Shown piece by piece: positions 43,224 to 52,371 of a DNA stretch of 64,000 nucleotides (its first letter is position 1; each line of letters starts with the position of its first letter). Source of the DNA: Citreimonas sp042096055 (lineage in GTDB: Bacteria > Pseudomonadota > Alphaproteobacteria > Rhodobacterales > Rhodobacteraceae). The position numbers and the translations under genes were made by a program. Location: NCBI RefSeq assembly GCF_042096055.1, contig NZ_JBELMH010000007.1:1-64000 (forward strand), given 5' to 3'. A model generated the notes under the pieces. That model searched no databases and was not told the origin of the DNA. It was given only the letters and a program-made list of their open reading frames with translations.

Positions 43224-45899
43224 ATGCCCACGCTGAACGACATTCGGTCGACGTTTCTGAACTACTTCGAGAAGCAGGGCCACCGCGTCGTGCCGTCGAG
43301 CCCGCTGGTGCCGCGCAACGACCCGACCCTGATGTTCGCGAACTCGGGCATGGTGCAGTTCAAGAACCTGTTCACCGGGGTCGAGACGCGTGACTACAGC
43401 CGCGCCACCACCGCGCAGAAATGCGTCCGCGCGGGCGGTAAGCACAACGACCTAGACAACGTGGGCTACACCGCGCGGCACCATACGTTCTTCGAGATGC
43501 TGGGGAATTTCAGCTTCGGCGACTATTTCAAGTCCGAGGCGATCCCCTTTGCATGGGAGCTGGTGACCCGCGAATACGACATCCCCAAGGACCGTCTGCT
43601 GGTCACCGTGTTCCACACCGACGACGAGGCCGCGGACATCTGGAAGAATGTTGGCGTGCCGGACGACCGGATCATCCGCATCGCGACGGACGACAACTTC
43701 TGGCAGATGGGTCCGACCGGCCCCTGCGGCCCCTGTACCGAGATATTCTTCGACCACGGCGACATGTACTGGGGCGGCCCCCCGGGAAGCCCGGAAGAAG
43801 ACGGCGACCGCTTCGTCGAGATCTGGAACCTCGTCTTCATGCAGTACGAGCAGTTCGAGGACGGCACCCGCCGCGAACTGTCGGCGCAGTCGATCGACAC
43901 CGGCATGGGGATCGAGCGGGTCGCGGCGCTGCTGCAGGGGACCAACGACAACTATGCCACCGACCTCATCCGCAGCCTGATCGAGGCCAGCGCCGACGCG
44001 ACCAGCACCGACCCGGACGGGCCCGGCAAGACGCATCACCGGGTGATCGCGGACCACCTCCGCTCGACCGCGTTCCTGATCGCGGACGGGGTGATGCCCA
44101 GCAACGACGGGCGTGGATACGTTCTGCGCCGGATCATGCGCCGCGCGATGCGGCATGCGCACATGCTGGGGTCCAAGGACCCGGTCATGCACCGGCTGGT
44201 GCCGGCGCTGGTGCGCAAGATGGGGGGACAGTACGGCGAACTCGTGCGAGCGCAGGCGCTGATCGAGGAGACGCTGCGGCTGGAAGAAACGCGCTTCAAA
44301 CAGACGCTCGACCGCGGGCTGAAGCTGCTCGACGACGAGATGGCGCACCTGCCCGAAAGCGCGGCGCTGCCCGGGGAAACGGCGTTCAAGCTCTACGACA
44401 CCTACGGCTTTCCGCTGGACCTGACGCAGGACGCTCTGCGCGAGCGCGGCCGCCAGGTCGATATCGGCGGCTTCGACGCCGCCATGGCCGAGCAGAAGGC
44501 CAAGGCCCGCGCGGCGTGGTCGGGTTCGGGCGAGGCGGCGGACGCGACCGTGTGGTTCGACATCGCCGAGCGCGTGGGCGCCAGCGACTTCCTGGGCTAC
44601 GACACCGAGATCGCCGAGGGCCAGGTGCTTGCGCTGGTGCGCGACGGCGCCGAGGTCGATGCGTTGGCCGAGGGCGAGACCGGCTGGGCCGTGCTGAACC
44701 AGACGCCGTTCTACGGCGAGGCGGGCGGCCAGGTCGGCGATACCGGCTGGCTGCGCCGCCTCGAGAACGAGGACGAGGGCGCCGAGGTCACCGACACCCA
44801 GAAGATGGGCGGCGGAAAGCTGTCGGCCCACCAGGTGACCGTCGGCCGAGGCACCCTGCGCAAGGGCGAAGCGGTGCAGATGGAGGTCGACCACGCGCGC
44901 CGCGGTGCGATCCGGGCCAACCACTCGGCCACGCACCTGATGCACGAGGCGCTGCGCCGTGCGCTTGGCGATCATGTGGCCCAGCGGGGCAGCCTCAACG
45001 CTCCCGACCGACTGCGCTTCGACTTCAGCCATTCCAAGCCACTGGCGCCGGACGAACGCGCGCGGGTCGAGGCGGAGGTCAACGATTACATCCGCCAGAA
45101 CGCGCCCGTCTCGACGCGGATCATGACGCCTGATGACGCCCGAGCCATCGGTGCGCAGGCGCTGTTCGGCGAGAAATACGGCGACGAGGTGCGCGTCGTG
45201 TCGATGGGCGATCAGCACGGCTCGGGCAAGGGCGCGGACGGGCGGACCTACTCGATCGAGCTTTGCGGTGGCACGCATGTGGCGCGCACCGGTGACATCG
45301 GCGCCTTCGTGGTGACGGCGGACAGCGCGTCCTCCGCCGGGGTGCGGCGGATCGAGGCGCTGACCGGCGCCGCGGCGATGCGGCACCTGGCCGAGCAGAC
45401 CGACCGCCTGGCGCAGGCGGCCGCGGCGCTGAAGTCCGCGCCCGCGGACGTGCCGGACCGTATCCGGGCGCTGCTGGACGAGCGCCGCGCATTGGCCAAC
45501 GAGGTCGCGCAGCTGCGACGCGAACTGGCCATGTCCGGCGGCGCAGGGCAGGGCGGCGGTGCCGAGGCGCGCGACGTGGCCGGCGTGCCGTTTCTGGCAC
45601 AGGTCCTGTCGGGCGTCTCTGGCAAGGACCTGCCGGCGCTCATCGACGAGCACAAGACCCGCCTGGGCAGCGGCGCCGTGCTGCTGATCGCCGACGCGGG
45701 CGGCAAGGTCGCAGTGGCCTCGGGCGTGACCGAGGACCTGACCGGCCGGGTGTCGGCCGTGGATCTGGTCAAGGCCGCGGTCGAGGCGCTGGGTGGAAAG
45801 GGCGGCGGTGGCCGTCCCGACATGGCGCAAGGCGGCGCCAAGGATGCAAGCCAGGCCGACGCGGCGATCGCCGCCGCCGAGGCCGTGATCGAAGGATAG
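43224..45899 (+). CDS. alaS: Alanyl-tRNA synthetase
   Basis: An 891-residue class II synthetase. The catalytic core (residues about 5-240) includes 'VPSSPLVPRNDPTLMF', 'CVRAGGKHNDLDNVG' and 'TGPCGPCTEIFFD'. The editing domain has its zinc ligands in 'NHSATHLMHEAL' and 'ELCGGTHVARTGDI'. The C-terminal coiled coil and C-Ala domain follow ('LLDERRALANEVAQLRREL'). Length is normal for bacteria (870-890). The ATG at 43224 matches the conserved beginning MPTLNDIRSTFLNYF; the open frame reaches 85 codons further upstream without family similarity. Confidence 0.98.
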   Translation: MPTLNDIRSTFLNYFEKQGHRVVPSSPLVPRNDPTLMFANSGMVQFKNLFTGVETRDYSRATTAQKCVRAGGKHNDLDNVGYTARHHTFFEMLGNFSFGDYFKSEAIPFAWELVTREYDIPKDRLLVTVFHTDDEAADIWKNVGVPDDRIIRIATDDNFWQMGPTGPCGPCTEIFFDHGDMYWGGPPGSPEEDGDRFVEIWNLVFMQYEQFEDGTRRELSAQSIDTGMGIERVAALLQGTNDNYATDLIRSLIEASADATSTDPDGPGKTHHRVIADHLRSTAFLIADGVMPSNDGRGYVLRRIMRRAMRHAHMLGSKDPVMHRLVPALVRKMGGQYGELVRAQALIEETLRLEETRFKQTLDRGLKLLDDEMAHLPESAALPGETAFKLYDTYGFPLDLTQDALRERGRQVDIGGFDAAMAEQKAKARAAWSGSGEAADATVWFDIAERVGASDFLGYDTEIAEGQVLALVRDGAEVDALAEGETGWAVLNQTPFYGEAGGQVGDTGWLRRLENEDEGAEVTDTQKMGGGKLSAHQVTVGRGTLRKGEAVQMEVDHARRGAIRANHSATHLMHEALRRALGDHVAQRGSLNAPDRLRFDFSHSKPLAPDERARVEAEVNDYIRQNAPVSTRIMTPDDARAIGAQALFGEKYGDEVRVVSMGDQHGSGKGADGRTYSIELCGGTHVARTGDIGAFVVTADSASSAGVRRIEALTGAAAMRHLAEQTDRLAQAAAALKSAPADVPDRIRALLDERRALANEVAQLRRELAMSGGAGQGGGAEARDVAGVPFLAQVLSGVSGKDLPALIDEHKTRLGSGAVLLIADAGGKVAVASGVTEDLTGRVSAVDLVKAAVEALGGKGGGGRPDMAQGGAKDASQADAAIAAAEAVIEG

Positions 45900-45902
45900 A
45901 CC

Positions 45903-46190
45903 ATGCCAGCACTCTGGATCGCCCACGTCACCGTGACCGATGACGAGGCCTACGGGAAATACGCCAAGCTCGCCGGGCCGGCCATCGCCGCGCATGGCGG
46001 TCGGTTCCTGGCGCGGGGCGGGCGCTTCGTCCAGCTCGAGGGGCGGGAACGTCCGCGCAACGTGGTCGCACGCTTCGACAGCGTCGACGACGCGGTGGCC
46101 TGCTACCACTCGGACGCCTACCAGGAGGCGCTGAGCCACGCGCGCGACGCGTCCGAGCGCGAATTGATGGTCGTCGAGATCGAGGACTGA
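45903..46190 (+). CDS. DUF1330 dimeric alpha/beta-barrel protein
   Basis: A 95-residue protein of the DUF1330 family (ferredoxin-like alpha/beta barrel). 'WIAHVTVTDDEAYGKYAKLA', 'AAHGGRFLARGGRFVQLEGR' and 'YHSDAYQEALSHARDAS' follow the family pattern. No catalytic activity is proven for these proteins. It begins 3 bases after alaS and its last base overlaps the start of the MOSC gene, so the three are one transcription unit. Confidence 0.88.
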   Translation: MPALWIAHVTVTDDEAYGKYAKLAGPAIAAHGGRFLARGGRFVQLEGRERPRNVVARFDSVDDAVACYHSDAYQEALSHARDASERELMVVEIED

Positions 46191-46750
46191 TGCAGACCAT
46201 CGCCGACCTGCAAAGCCGCTTCTTCAGGCCGGGCCGGGTCGTCTGGATCGGGGTGCGCTCTGCGCGCAAGGCCCCGATGCACGGCGTGCAGCGGGTCGAG
46301 ATCGACGAGACGGGCCTGGTCGGCGATCACGGGCAATCGGCGCAACGCGCCGTGACGCTGCTGCAGGCCGAGCATCTGGCCGTCATCGAGGCGCTGTGCG
46401 GCAAGGACATCGTGGTGCCGGAGCTTCTGCGCCGCAACGTGCTGGTGGCGGGCATCAACCTGAACGCGCTGCGCAACCGGCCGATCTGGCTGGGCACCGC
46501 GCGGCTCGAAATCACCGGCCCGTGCGCCCCATGCTCGCGCATGGAAGCGGCGCTGGGTGAGGGCGGATACTCGGCCATGCGCGGCCATGGCGGCTGGTGC
46601 GCGCGGGTGATCGAACCCGGCATCGCCGCGATCGGCGATCAGCTGGTGCCGGCCGCGGCCGAGCGGCCTCTGGGCCAGGCGGACCAGGCCGCGACGCACG
46701 CGCGCGATGCGTCGGTCTCGGTCTTCCGCAATCCGCGCGCCCGGCGCTGA
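46190..46750 (+). CDS. MOSC-domain protein
   Basis: A 186-residue MOSC (molybdenum cofactor sulfurase C-terminal) protein. 'GLVGDHGQSAQRAVTLLQAE' and 'LLRRNVLVAGINLNALRNRP' are typical, and the conserved Cys that binds sulfur or the Mo ligand is in 'GPCAPCSRMEAALG'. Stand-alone MOSC proteins such as YiiM and YcbX take part in detoxifying N-hydroxylated bases or in Mo-cofactor sulfur transfer; which applies here is open. It ends with an Arg-rich tail and converges on typA. Confidence 0.87.
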   Translation: MQTIADLQSRFFRPGRVVWIGVRSARKAPMHGVQRVEIDETGLVGDHGQSAQRAVTLLQAEHLAVIEALCGKDIVVPELLRRNVLVAGINLNALRNRPIWLGTARLEITGPCAPCSRMEAALGEGGYSAMRGHGGWCARVIEPGIAAIGDQLVPAAAERPLGQADQAATHARDASVSVFRNPRARR

Positions 46751-46787
46751 CCGCCGCGCGAGCGCATTTCAAGACAGAACGGATAAA

Positions 46788-46812
46788 GCGCCGCGCCGGA
46801 AACGGGCGGCGC
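46788..46812 (-). terminator. Probable typA terminator
   Basis: GCGCCGC / GCGGCGC stem with an 11-base loop. On the minus strand it is followed by TTTATCC, 60 bases after the typA stop. The T-run is short. Confidence 0.5.
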
Positions 46813-46872
46813 GTCGTCCGCGGGCGGCAGGCAAAGCCGATGGCCTGCCTGCCCGACCCGTCAGGCGCGGGA

Positions 46873-48690
46873 TCAGCCCGCGCGCGCGGCGCGCTTGCGC
46901 TCGTGCGGGTCGAGGTGCCGCTTGCGCAGACGGACCGCGTTCGGCGTCACCTCGACCAGCTCGTCGTCGTTGATGTAGGCGATCGCCTGTTCCAGCGTCA
47001 GCGTCACCGGCGTGGTCAGGCGCACGGCCTCGTCGGTGCCGGAGGCCCGCACGTTGGTCAGCTTCTTGCCCTTCAGCGGGTTCACTTCCAGGTCGTTCTC
47101 GCGGCTGTGCTCGCCGATGATCATGCCCTGGTAGATCTTCTCCTGCGCGCCGATGAACATCTTGCCGCGCTCCTCGAGGTTCCACAGCGCGTAGGCCACG
47201 GCCTCGCCGTTCTCCATCGAGATCAGCACGCCGGCGCGGCGGCCCGGGATCGCGCCCTTGTGCGGCGCCCAGCCGTGGAAGACGCGGTTCAGCACGCCCG
47301 TGCCGCGCGTGTCGGTCAGGAACTCGCCGTGGTAGCCGATCAGACCGCGCGACGGGACAAGCGCGATGATCCGCGTCTTGCCCGCGCCGCCGGGCTTCAT
47401 CTCGGTCATCTCGCCCTTGCGCGCGCCGGTCAGTTTCTCGATCACGGCGCCCGAGAATTCGTCGTCGACGTCGACCGTGACTTCCTCGATCGGCTCCATC
47501 ATCTGGCCGTCCTGCTCGCGCATGATGACCTGCGGGCGCGAGATCGACAGCTCGAACCCTTCGCGGCGCATGTTCTCGATCAGCACGCCCATCTGCAATT
47601 CGCCGCGGCCCGAGACCTCGAAGGCTTCGCCGCCGGGGGTGTCCTTGATCTTGATGGCGACGTTGCTCTCGGCTTCCTTGTACAGCCGGTCGCGGATCAC
47701 GCGCGACTGCACCTTCTTGCCGTCGCGGCCGGCCAGCGGGCTGTCGTTGATGCCGAAGGTGACGGTGATGGTCGGCGGGTCGATCGGCTGCGCCTCGAGC
47801 GGCTCGTCCACCGCCAGCGCGCAGATCGTGTCGGCCACGGTCGCCTTGGACATGCCGGCCAGCGAAACGATGTCGCCGGCGACCGCCTCGTCGATCTCCT
47901 GCGGGCCGAGGCCGCGGAACGCCTGGATGCGCGACACGCGGAACTGCTCGATCTTCTGGCCGTGGCGCGTCAGCGCCTGCACGGTCGCGCCGACCTTCAG
48001 CCGGCCGGATTCAACGCGGCCCGTCAGCAGGCGGCCCACGAAGGGGTCGGCGCCCAGCGTGGTGGCGAGCATGCGGAAATCCTCGTCGGCGTGCTTGATC
48101 TGGCGCGGCGCGGGCACGTGATCGACGATCAGCCGGAACAGCGCCGACAGGTCCTTGCGCGGGCCGTCCAGCTCGGTATCCGCCCAGCCGGACCGGCCCG
48201 AGGCGTAGAGGTGCGGAAAGTCCAGCTGGTCCTCGTCGGCGTCGAGCGCGGCGAACAGGTCGAAGCATTCGTCCAGCGCGCGGTCGGGCTCGGCATCCGG
48301 CTTGTCGACCTTGTTGAGCACCACGATCGGCCGCAGCCCCAGCGCCAGCGCCTTCGAGGTCACGAACTTGGTCTGCGGCATCGGGCCTTCGGCCGCGTCG
48401 ACCAGCAGCACCACGCCGTCGACCATGCTCAGGATACGCTCGACCTCGCCGCCGAAATCGGCGTGTCCGGGCGTGTCGACGATGTTGATCCGCGTGCCCT
48501 TCCACTCGACCGAGGTCGCCTTGGCCAGGATGGTGATGCCGCGCTCGCGCTCGAGGTCGTTGCTGTCCATGGCGCGCTCGGCCACGGCCTGGTTGGCGCG
48601 GAAGGCGCCCGATTGCTTGAGCAGCTCGTCGACCAGCGTCGTCTTGCCGTGGTCCACGTGCGCGATGATCGCGATGTTGCGCAGGTCCAT
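46873..48690 (-). CDS. typA: Ribosome-associated GTPase TypA/BipA
   Basis: A 605-residue translational GTPase that binds the ribosome and helps 50S assembly and growth under stress or cold. G-motifs are G1 'IAHVDHGKTTLVDELL', G2 around 'LERERGITI', G3 'DTPGHADFGGEVERIL' and G4 'VLNKVDKPDA'. The BipA-specific C-terminal domain includes 'GELQMGVLIENMRREGFELS' and 'ALWNLEERGKMFIGAQEKIY'. Length is normal (about 605). The ATG at 48690 gives the conserved beginning MDLRNIAIIAHVDHG; the frame continues far upstream by chance. Confidence 0.97.
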   Translation of the reverse strand: MDLRNIAIIAHVDHGKTTLVDELLKQSGAFRANQAVAERAMDSNDLERERGITILAKATSVEWKGTRINIVDTPGHADFGGEVERILSMVDGVVLLVDAAEGPMPQTKFVTSKALALGLRPIVVLNKVDKPDAEPDRALDECFDLFAALDADEDQLDFPHLYASGRSGWADTELDGPRKDLSALFRLIVDHVPAPRQIKHADEDFRMLATTLGADPFVGRLLTGRVESGRLKVGATVQALTRHGQKIEQFRVSRIQAFRGLGPQEIDEAVAGDIVSLAGMSKATVADTICALAVDEPLEAQPIDPPTITVTFGINDSPLAGRDGKKVQSRVIRDRLYKEAESNVAIKIKDTPGGEAFEVSGRGELQMGVLIENMRREGFELSISRPQVIMREQDGQMMEPIEEVTVDVDDEFSGAVIEKLTGARKGEMTEMKPGGAGKTRIIALVPSRGLIGYHGEFLTDTRGTGVLNRVFHGWAPHKGAIPGRRAGVLISMENGEAVAYALWNLEERGKMFIGAQEKIYQGMIIGEHSRENDLEVNPLKGKKLTNVRASGTDEAVRLTTPVTLTLEQAIAYINDDELVEVTPNAVRLRKRHLDPHERKRAARAG

Positions 48691-49005
48691 GCCTGTAATC
48701 CTCGTATGTCTGGCTGAGGCGTCGTTCCGCCCGGTGGCGGCGGCGCCGGCCCCAAGGCCGTAATGGCGTGCCGGGGCATTCCCGCCCCGCCTATCGCCAT
48801 GGCCCGCAAAAGGCCAGAGACAATGCGCCGCTGCCGTTCCGGACGCCGCGTGCCCTGGCCGGCGCCTTCCCGCCGAGACCGGGGCCCGCGCTGCGCGGCG
48901 AAGCGCCCATGCGGCGGTGCGGCGGAACCATTGGGCCCGAGCGGCATTGCGTCTGTGGTTCCGGGCAGTTGTAAGAGCCGGACGACTACAAGAAAGAGGA
49001 CAAAG
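48691..49005. promoter_or_regulatory. Divergent promoter region, typA / outer-membrane protein
   Basis: A 315-base spacer between divergent genes, mostly GC-rich, with no recognised operator. A binding site AGAAAGAGG precedes the outer-membrane protein start. Confidence 0.4.
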
Positions 49006-49590
49006 ATGAAGACCAAGGCAATCATCCTTTCGAGCACGATGATCGTGACCGCCGGCGCGGCGTTCGCAGGCAGCCCCACGCCGACCATGCCCGAGCCGGC
49101 GCCGATGCAGCCCCCGGTGGTGGTGCAACAGCCGATGGGCACCGACTGGACCGGCGCCTATGCCGGTTTGAGCTTCGGCTCGGCCCGCGTGGACGCGGCC
49201 GACGACGAGGAAACCAGCGGCATGTACGGCGTCCACGCCGGCTATGACTACGATTTCGGCAGCTTCGTGCTGGGCGGCGAGCTCGAGTACAGCAGCCTGA
49301 ACGATCTCGAGGTCGGCGGCGCCGACGTCGACTCCGTCACGAGGCTGAAGCTGCGCGCCGGCGCCGACCTGGGCCAGTTCATGGTCTACGGCACGGCGGG
49401 TGCCGCGCGCGTCGACACCAGCATCGGCGAAGAGACCGGCCCCGTGGGCGGTCTGGGCGTCGAGTACATGGCGACCGACAATCTGACGATCGGTGCCGAG
49501 TACCTGGCTCATCGCTTCGAGGACATCGACGACACCGACGTGGACGCCGATGCCGACACGATCTCGCTGCGCGGCTCGTTCCGCTTCTAA
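49006..49590 (+). CDS. Outer-membrane beta-barrel protein (OmpA-barrel/Omp25-like)
   Basis: A 194-residue porin-like protein. A signal peptide (MKTKAIILSSTMIVTAGAAFA) and a proline-rich spacer ('PTMPEPAPMQPPVVVQQP') are followed by an eight-strand barrel of alternating hydrophobic strands. It starts at 'TGAYAGLSFG' and ends with the outer-membrane assembly signal 'SLRGSFRF' (terminal Phe). An acidic repeat 'DIDDTDVDADAD' lies in the last loop. The ATG at 49006 follows AAGAGGAC. A strong terminator follows. Structural or adhesion roles are usual for the family; none can be assigned here. Confidence 0.85.
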   Translation: MKTKAIILSSTMIVTAGAAFAGSPTPTMPEPAPMQPPVVVQQPMGTDWTGAYAGLSFGSARVDAADDEETSGMYGVHAGYDYDFGSFVLGGELEYSSLNDLEVGGADVDSVTRLKLRAGADLGQFMVYGTAGAARVDTSIGEETGPVGGLGVEYMATDNLTIGAEYLAHRFEDIDDTDVDADADTISLRGSFRF

Positions 49591-49613
49591 AGCTCGCGAG
49601 CGATCCTGAGGAA

Positions 49614-49641
49614 GGCGCGCCCCTCGCGGGCGCGCCTTTTT
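49614..49641 (+). terminator. Rho-independent terminator of the outer-membrane protein gene
   Basis: GGCGCGCCC / GGGCGCGCC, a perfect 9-base stem with a 5-base loop followed by TTTTT, 23 bases after the stop. Confidence 0.9.
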
Positions 49642-49759
49642 CATGCGCGGATGTCGGGGCGGTTGTCTCGATTTGTCTGCAAGATCCTTCGGACCTTAAA
49701 CGGCGGGTAATCGCTTGGGCATAGCGTGACGCCGACACGTTTTCTCAAGGAGATTGCCC

Positions 49760-50332
49760 ATGATCCGTCTTCCGCTCGCCGTCGCGTTCGTCGTTGCCAC
49801 GTCCCCCGCCGCCTGGGCGGTCGACGCGAACGGCGCCATGCAGGCCTACTACGATGCCAGCATCGCCGGGTGGGCGACCGACCCGGTGCTGCTCGACGCG
49901 ATCGCGCACCAGAACCAGACGACCGCCGGCTACGACGCCGCTACGATCGAGGCGATGGACCAGGCCTGGCGGGCCGAGGTCGGCGCGCCGGACTCGCCGA
50001 CGATCGACCCGGTGGTGCAGCACCCGGCGTCCGAGTTCCTGCGCGCACGCGTCGCGGAATCCGGCGGCACGATTACCGAGATCTTCGTGATGGATGCCGT
50101 GGGGCTCAACGTGGCTTCCAGCGGCATGACCTCGGACTACTGGCAGGGCGACGAGGAGAAGTTCTCGGAAACCTACGGCGCAGGCGCCGGAGCGATGCAC
50201 TTCTCCGAGATCGAGTTCGACGAATCCAGCCAGTCCTACCAGGCGCAGATCTCGTTCACGCTGACCGATCCCGCCACCGGCGACCCGATCGGCGCGATGA
50301 CCGTAGGCGTCAACGCCGAATCGCTGATGTAA
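49760..50332 (+). CDS. Secreted single-Cache-like protein, function unknown
   Basis: A 190-residue exported protein. A signal peptide (MIRLPLAVAFVVATSPAAWA) precedes a soluble domain whose second half, 'ITEIFVMDAVGLNVASSGMT', 'DYWQGDEEKFSETYGAG', 'FDESSQSYQAQISFTL' and 'DPIGAMTVGVN', follows the pattern of PDC/Cache ligand-sensing domains. No kinase, chemoreceptor or membrane segment is attached, so it may be a free periplasmic ligand binder. AAGGAG lies 9 bases before the ATG. It stands alone between two intrinsic terminators. Confidence 0.78.
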   Translation: MIRLPLAVAFVVATSPAAWAVDANGAMQAYYDASIAGWATDPVLLDAIAHQNQTTAGYDAATIEAMDQAWRAEVGAPDSPTIDPVVQHPASEFLRARVAESGGTITEIFVMDAVGLNVASSGMTSDYWQGDEEKFSETYGAGAGAMHFSEIEFDESSQSYQAQISFTLTDPATGDPIGAMTVGVNAESLM

Positions 50333-50413
50333 TCCGCCTCCGGCTGGCTGTGGAAGCGACAGCTACCCGGCGGGTCGTCGATCTCACAGTTCCCGACGCG
50401 ATCCCGAACGAAA

Positions 50414-50440
50414 AAAGGCCCCGGCAAAACCGGGGCCTTT
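50414..50440. terminator. Bidirectional rho-independent terminator
   Basis: AAAGGCCCCGG / CCGGGGCCTTT, a perfect 11-base stem with loop CAAAA, flanked by an A-run (50411-50416) and a T-run (50438-50440). It serves both the secreted protein gene and the convergent pyrimidine-operon binding protein gene. Confidence 0.92.
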
Positions 50441-50462
50441 GGCATTGGCAAGACGCTGCGGA

Positions 50463-51455
50463 TCAGTTCAGCGCCTGGTCCGTGATCGCGTGAGTCCACG
50501 CGCCCTCGGGCTCTTGCGTGATGACGGGGTCGGAACCGCCGCCCAGCAGCGTGTCGACCGTCCGCTGGTAGTCGGCGGGGTCGAGCGTGCCGTCCGACCC
50601 GGCGGTCAGCTTGGCGATCTCGTTCATCATGCGGATCTGGTGATGCTCGCTCTGGGCGCCGGTCTCGTCGTAGTCGAGCACGATCATCGCGGCTTCCTCG
50701 GGGTTCTCCTCGGCCCATTTCCAGCCCTTCATCGAGGCCGCGACGAAGCGCGCCATCTTGTCGACGAAGGCCGGATCCTCGAGGTTTTCCTCGAGCACGT
50801 AGAGACCATCCTCGAGCGTCGCGACACCCTGGTCCTCGTACTTGAAGGTCACCAGCTCCTCGGGCGCGACGCCCGCATCGATGACCTGACCGTACTCGTT
50901 GTAGGTCATGGTCGAGATGCAGTCGGCCTGGCGCTGCAGCAGCGGGTCGACGTTGAAGCCCTGCTTGAGCACCTCGACCGAGCCTTCGGACGCGCCGTCG
51001 GTCTCGATGCCGAGTTGGCTCATCCACGACAGGAACGGATACTCGTTGCCGAAGAACCACACGCCCAGCGTGCGGTTCGCAAGGTCCGCGGGCTCCTCGA
51101 TGCCGACGTCGCCCCAGCAGGTCAGCATCATGCCGGACGAGGCGAAGGGCTGCGCGATGTTGACCAGCGGCAGGCCGTTCTCGCGCGCGGCCAGCGCGGC
51201 GGGCATCCATTCCACCACCACGTCGGCGCCGCCGCCGGCGATGACCTGCGTGGGCGCGATGTCCGGCCCGCCGGGCAGGATCGTGACGTCGAGGCCGGCT
51301 TCCTCGTAATAGCCGTTCTCGAGCGCGACGTAGTAGCCGGCAAACTGGGCCTGCGTCACCCATTTCAGCTGCAGCGTCACCTCGTCGTCCTGGGCCAGTG
51401 CCGGGGTGGCGGCCAGGCCGAGGCTCGCCGCCGCGGCGTAGAGCGTCTTTTTCAT
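50463..51455 (-). CDS. ABC importer substrate-binding protein (NMT1/THI5 type)
   Basis: A 330-residue periplasmic-binding protein with a signal peptide (YAAAASLGLAATPALA). The NMT1/THI5-like fold shows as 'LQLKWVTQAQFAGYYVALEN', 'GPDIAPTQVIAGGGADVVVE', 'ADLANRTLGVWFFGNEYPF' and 'VAPEELVTFKYEDQGVATLE'. Relatives bind thiamine-pyrimidine precursors, riboflavin or other N-heterocycles. As the last gene of the dihydropyrimidinase/carbamoyl-amidase operon it most likely captures a pyrimidine, dihydropyrimidine or carbamoyl amino acid; this is inference from context. Confidence 0.9.
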   Translation of the reverse strand: MKKTLYAAAASLGLAATPALAQDDEVTLQLKWVTQAQFAGYYVALENGYYEEAGLDVTILPGGPDIAPTQVIAGGGADVVVEWMPAALAARENGLPLVNIAQPFASSGMMLTCWGDVGIEEPADLANRTLGVWFFGNEYPFLSWMSQLGIETDGASEGSVEVLKQGFNVDPLLQRQADCISTMTYNEYGQVIDAGVAPEELVTFKYEDQGVATLEDGLYVLEENLEDPAFVDKMARFVAASMKGWKWAEENPEEAAMIVLDYDETGAQSEHHQIRMMNEIAKLTAGSDGTLDPADYQRTVDTLLGGGSDPVITQEPEGAWTHAITDQALN

Positions 51456-51525
51456 TGTAGTTCCCTCTTGTTGGACTCGTGCATTTTCGTTGTCTTCCTG
51501 CCCCGGTTCGCGCCGGGATTCTGTC

Positions 51526-52371
51526 TTATTTGCGCTGCGACGCGTGCCAGAACGTCGCGCGCCGCTCCAGCAGGGCCACCAGCCCGTAGAACACCGTGCC
51601 CGCCAGCGCCGAGACCACGATCGCCGACCATACGAGGCCCAGGTTCAGCTGGCCGATGCTGGTCGAGATCCGGAAGCCCAGGCCCTGCGTAGGAGAGCCG
51701 AAGAACTCTGCCACGATGGCGCCGATCAGCGCCAGCGTCGAGCAGATCTTGAGCCCGTTGAAGATGAACGGCAGCGCCGCCGGCAGGCGCAGCTTCAGCA
51801 GGGTTTGAGGCCAGGACGCGGCATAGGTGCGCATGAGGTCGCGCTGCATCGCGGACGTATCCGTCAGGCCCGCGACGGTGTTTACCAGCATCGGGAAGAA
51901 CACCATCAGCACCACCACCGCCGCCTTCGACTGCCAGCCGAAGCCGAACCACATCACCAGGATCGGCGCGGTGCCCACGATCGGCAGCGCGGCCATGAAG
52001 TTGCCCAGCGGCAGCAGGCCCCGGCGCAGGTAGTCGTACCGATCGACGAGAAGCGCCACCAGAACCGCCGCGGCGCAGCCCATCAGGTAGCCGGTCAGCG
52101 CGCCCTTCAGGATCGTCTGCACGAAGTCGCCCCATAGGATGCCGGCGTTCTCGGCGAAGGTCGCGCCGATCAGCGATGGCGGCGGCAGGATCACGCTGGG
52201 CACCTCGAGCCCGCGGACCAGAAGCTCCCACATGGCCAGCACGGTGGCGCCGAAGATCAGCGGGATCGCCAGCCGCGCGGCGGCGCTGCGCCGTGCCGGG
52301 CCACCGGCAAGCTGCACGTTGACCGCGAAGCCGATGGCCCAGAGGACGAGCGCGAAGATCACGTAGCTCAT
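51526..52371 (-). CDS. ABC importer permease 2
   Basis: A 281-residue permease of the SsuC/TauC/ThiX class with about six to seven hydrophobic helices and the ATPase-contact loop 'MRTYAASWPQTLLKLRLPAA'. 'GSPTQGLGFRISTSIGQLN' is also typical of the class. It overlaps the first permease gene by 4 bases (ATGA) and is separated by 70 bases from the binding protein gene. The two different permeases probably form a heterodimer. Confidence 0.92.
   Translation of the reverse strand: MSYVIFALVLWAIGFAVNVQLAGGPARRSAAARLAIPLIFGATVLAMWELLVRGLEVPSVILPPPSLIGATFAENAGILWGDFVQTILKGALTGYLMGCAAAVLVALLVDRYDYLRRGLLPLGNFMAALPIVGTAPILVMWFGFGWQSKAAVVVLMVFFPMLVNTVAGLTDTSAMQRDLMRTYAASWPQTLLKLRLPAALPFIFNGLKICSTLALIGAIVAEFFGSPTQGLGFRISTSIGQLNLGLVWSAIVVSALAGTVFYGLVALLERRATFWHASQRK

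Noticed and set aside
43452..46139. An 895-codon open frame antisense to alaS, and similar long antisense frames (2759-4846 plus, 15562-17457 minus, 20463-21457 minus, 4898-6334 plus)
   Set aside because: All lie opposite or across genes with clear homology. They are rich in Arg/Ala/Gly/His and lack binding sites and domains. They arise from third-position GC bias.
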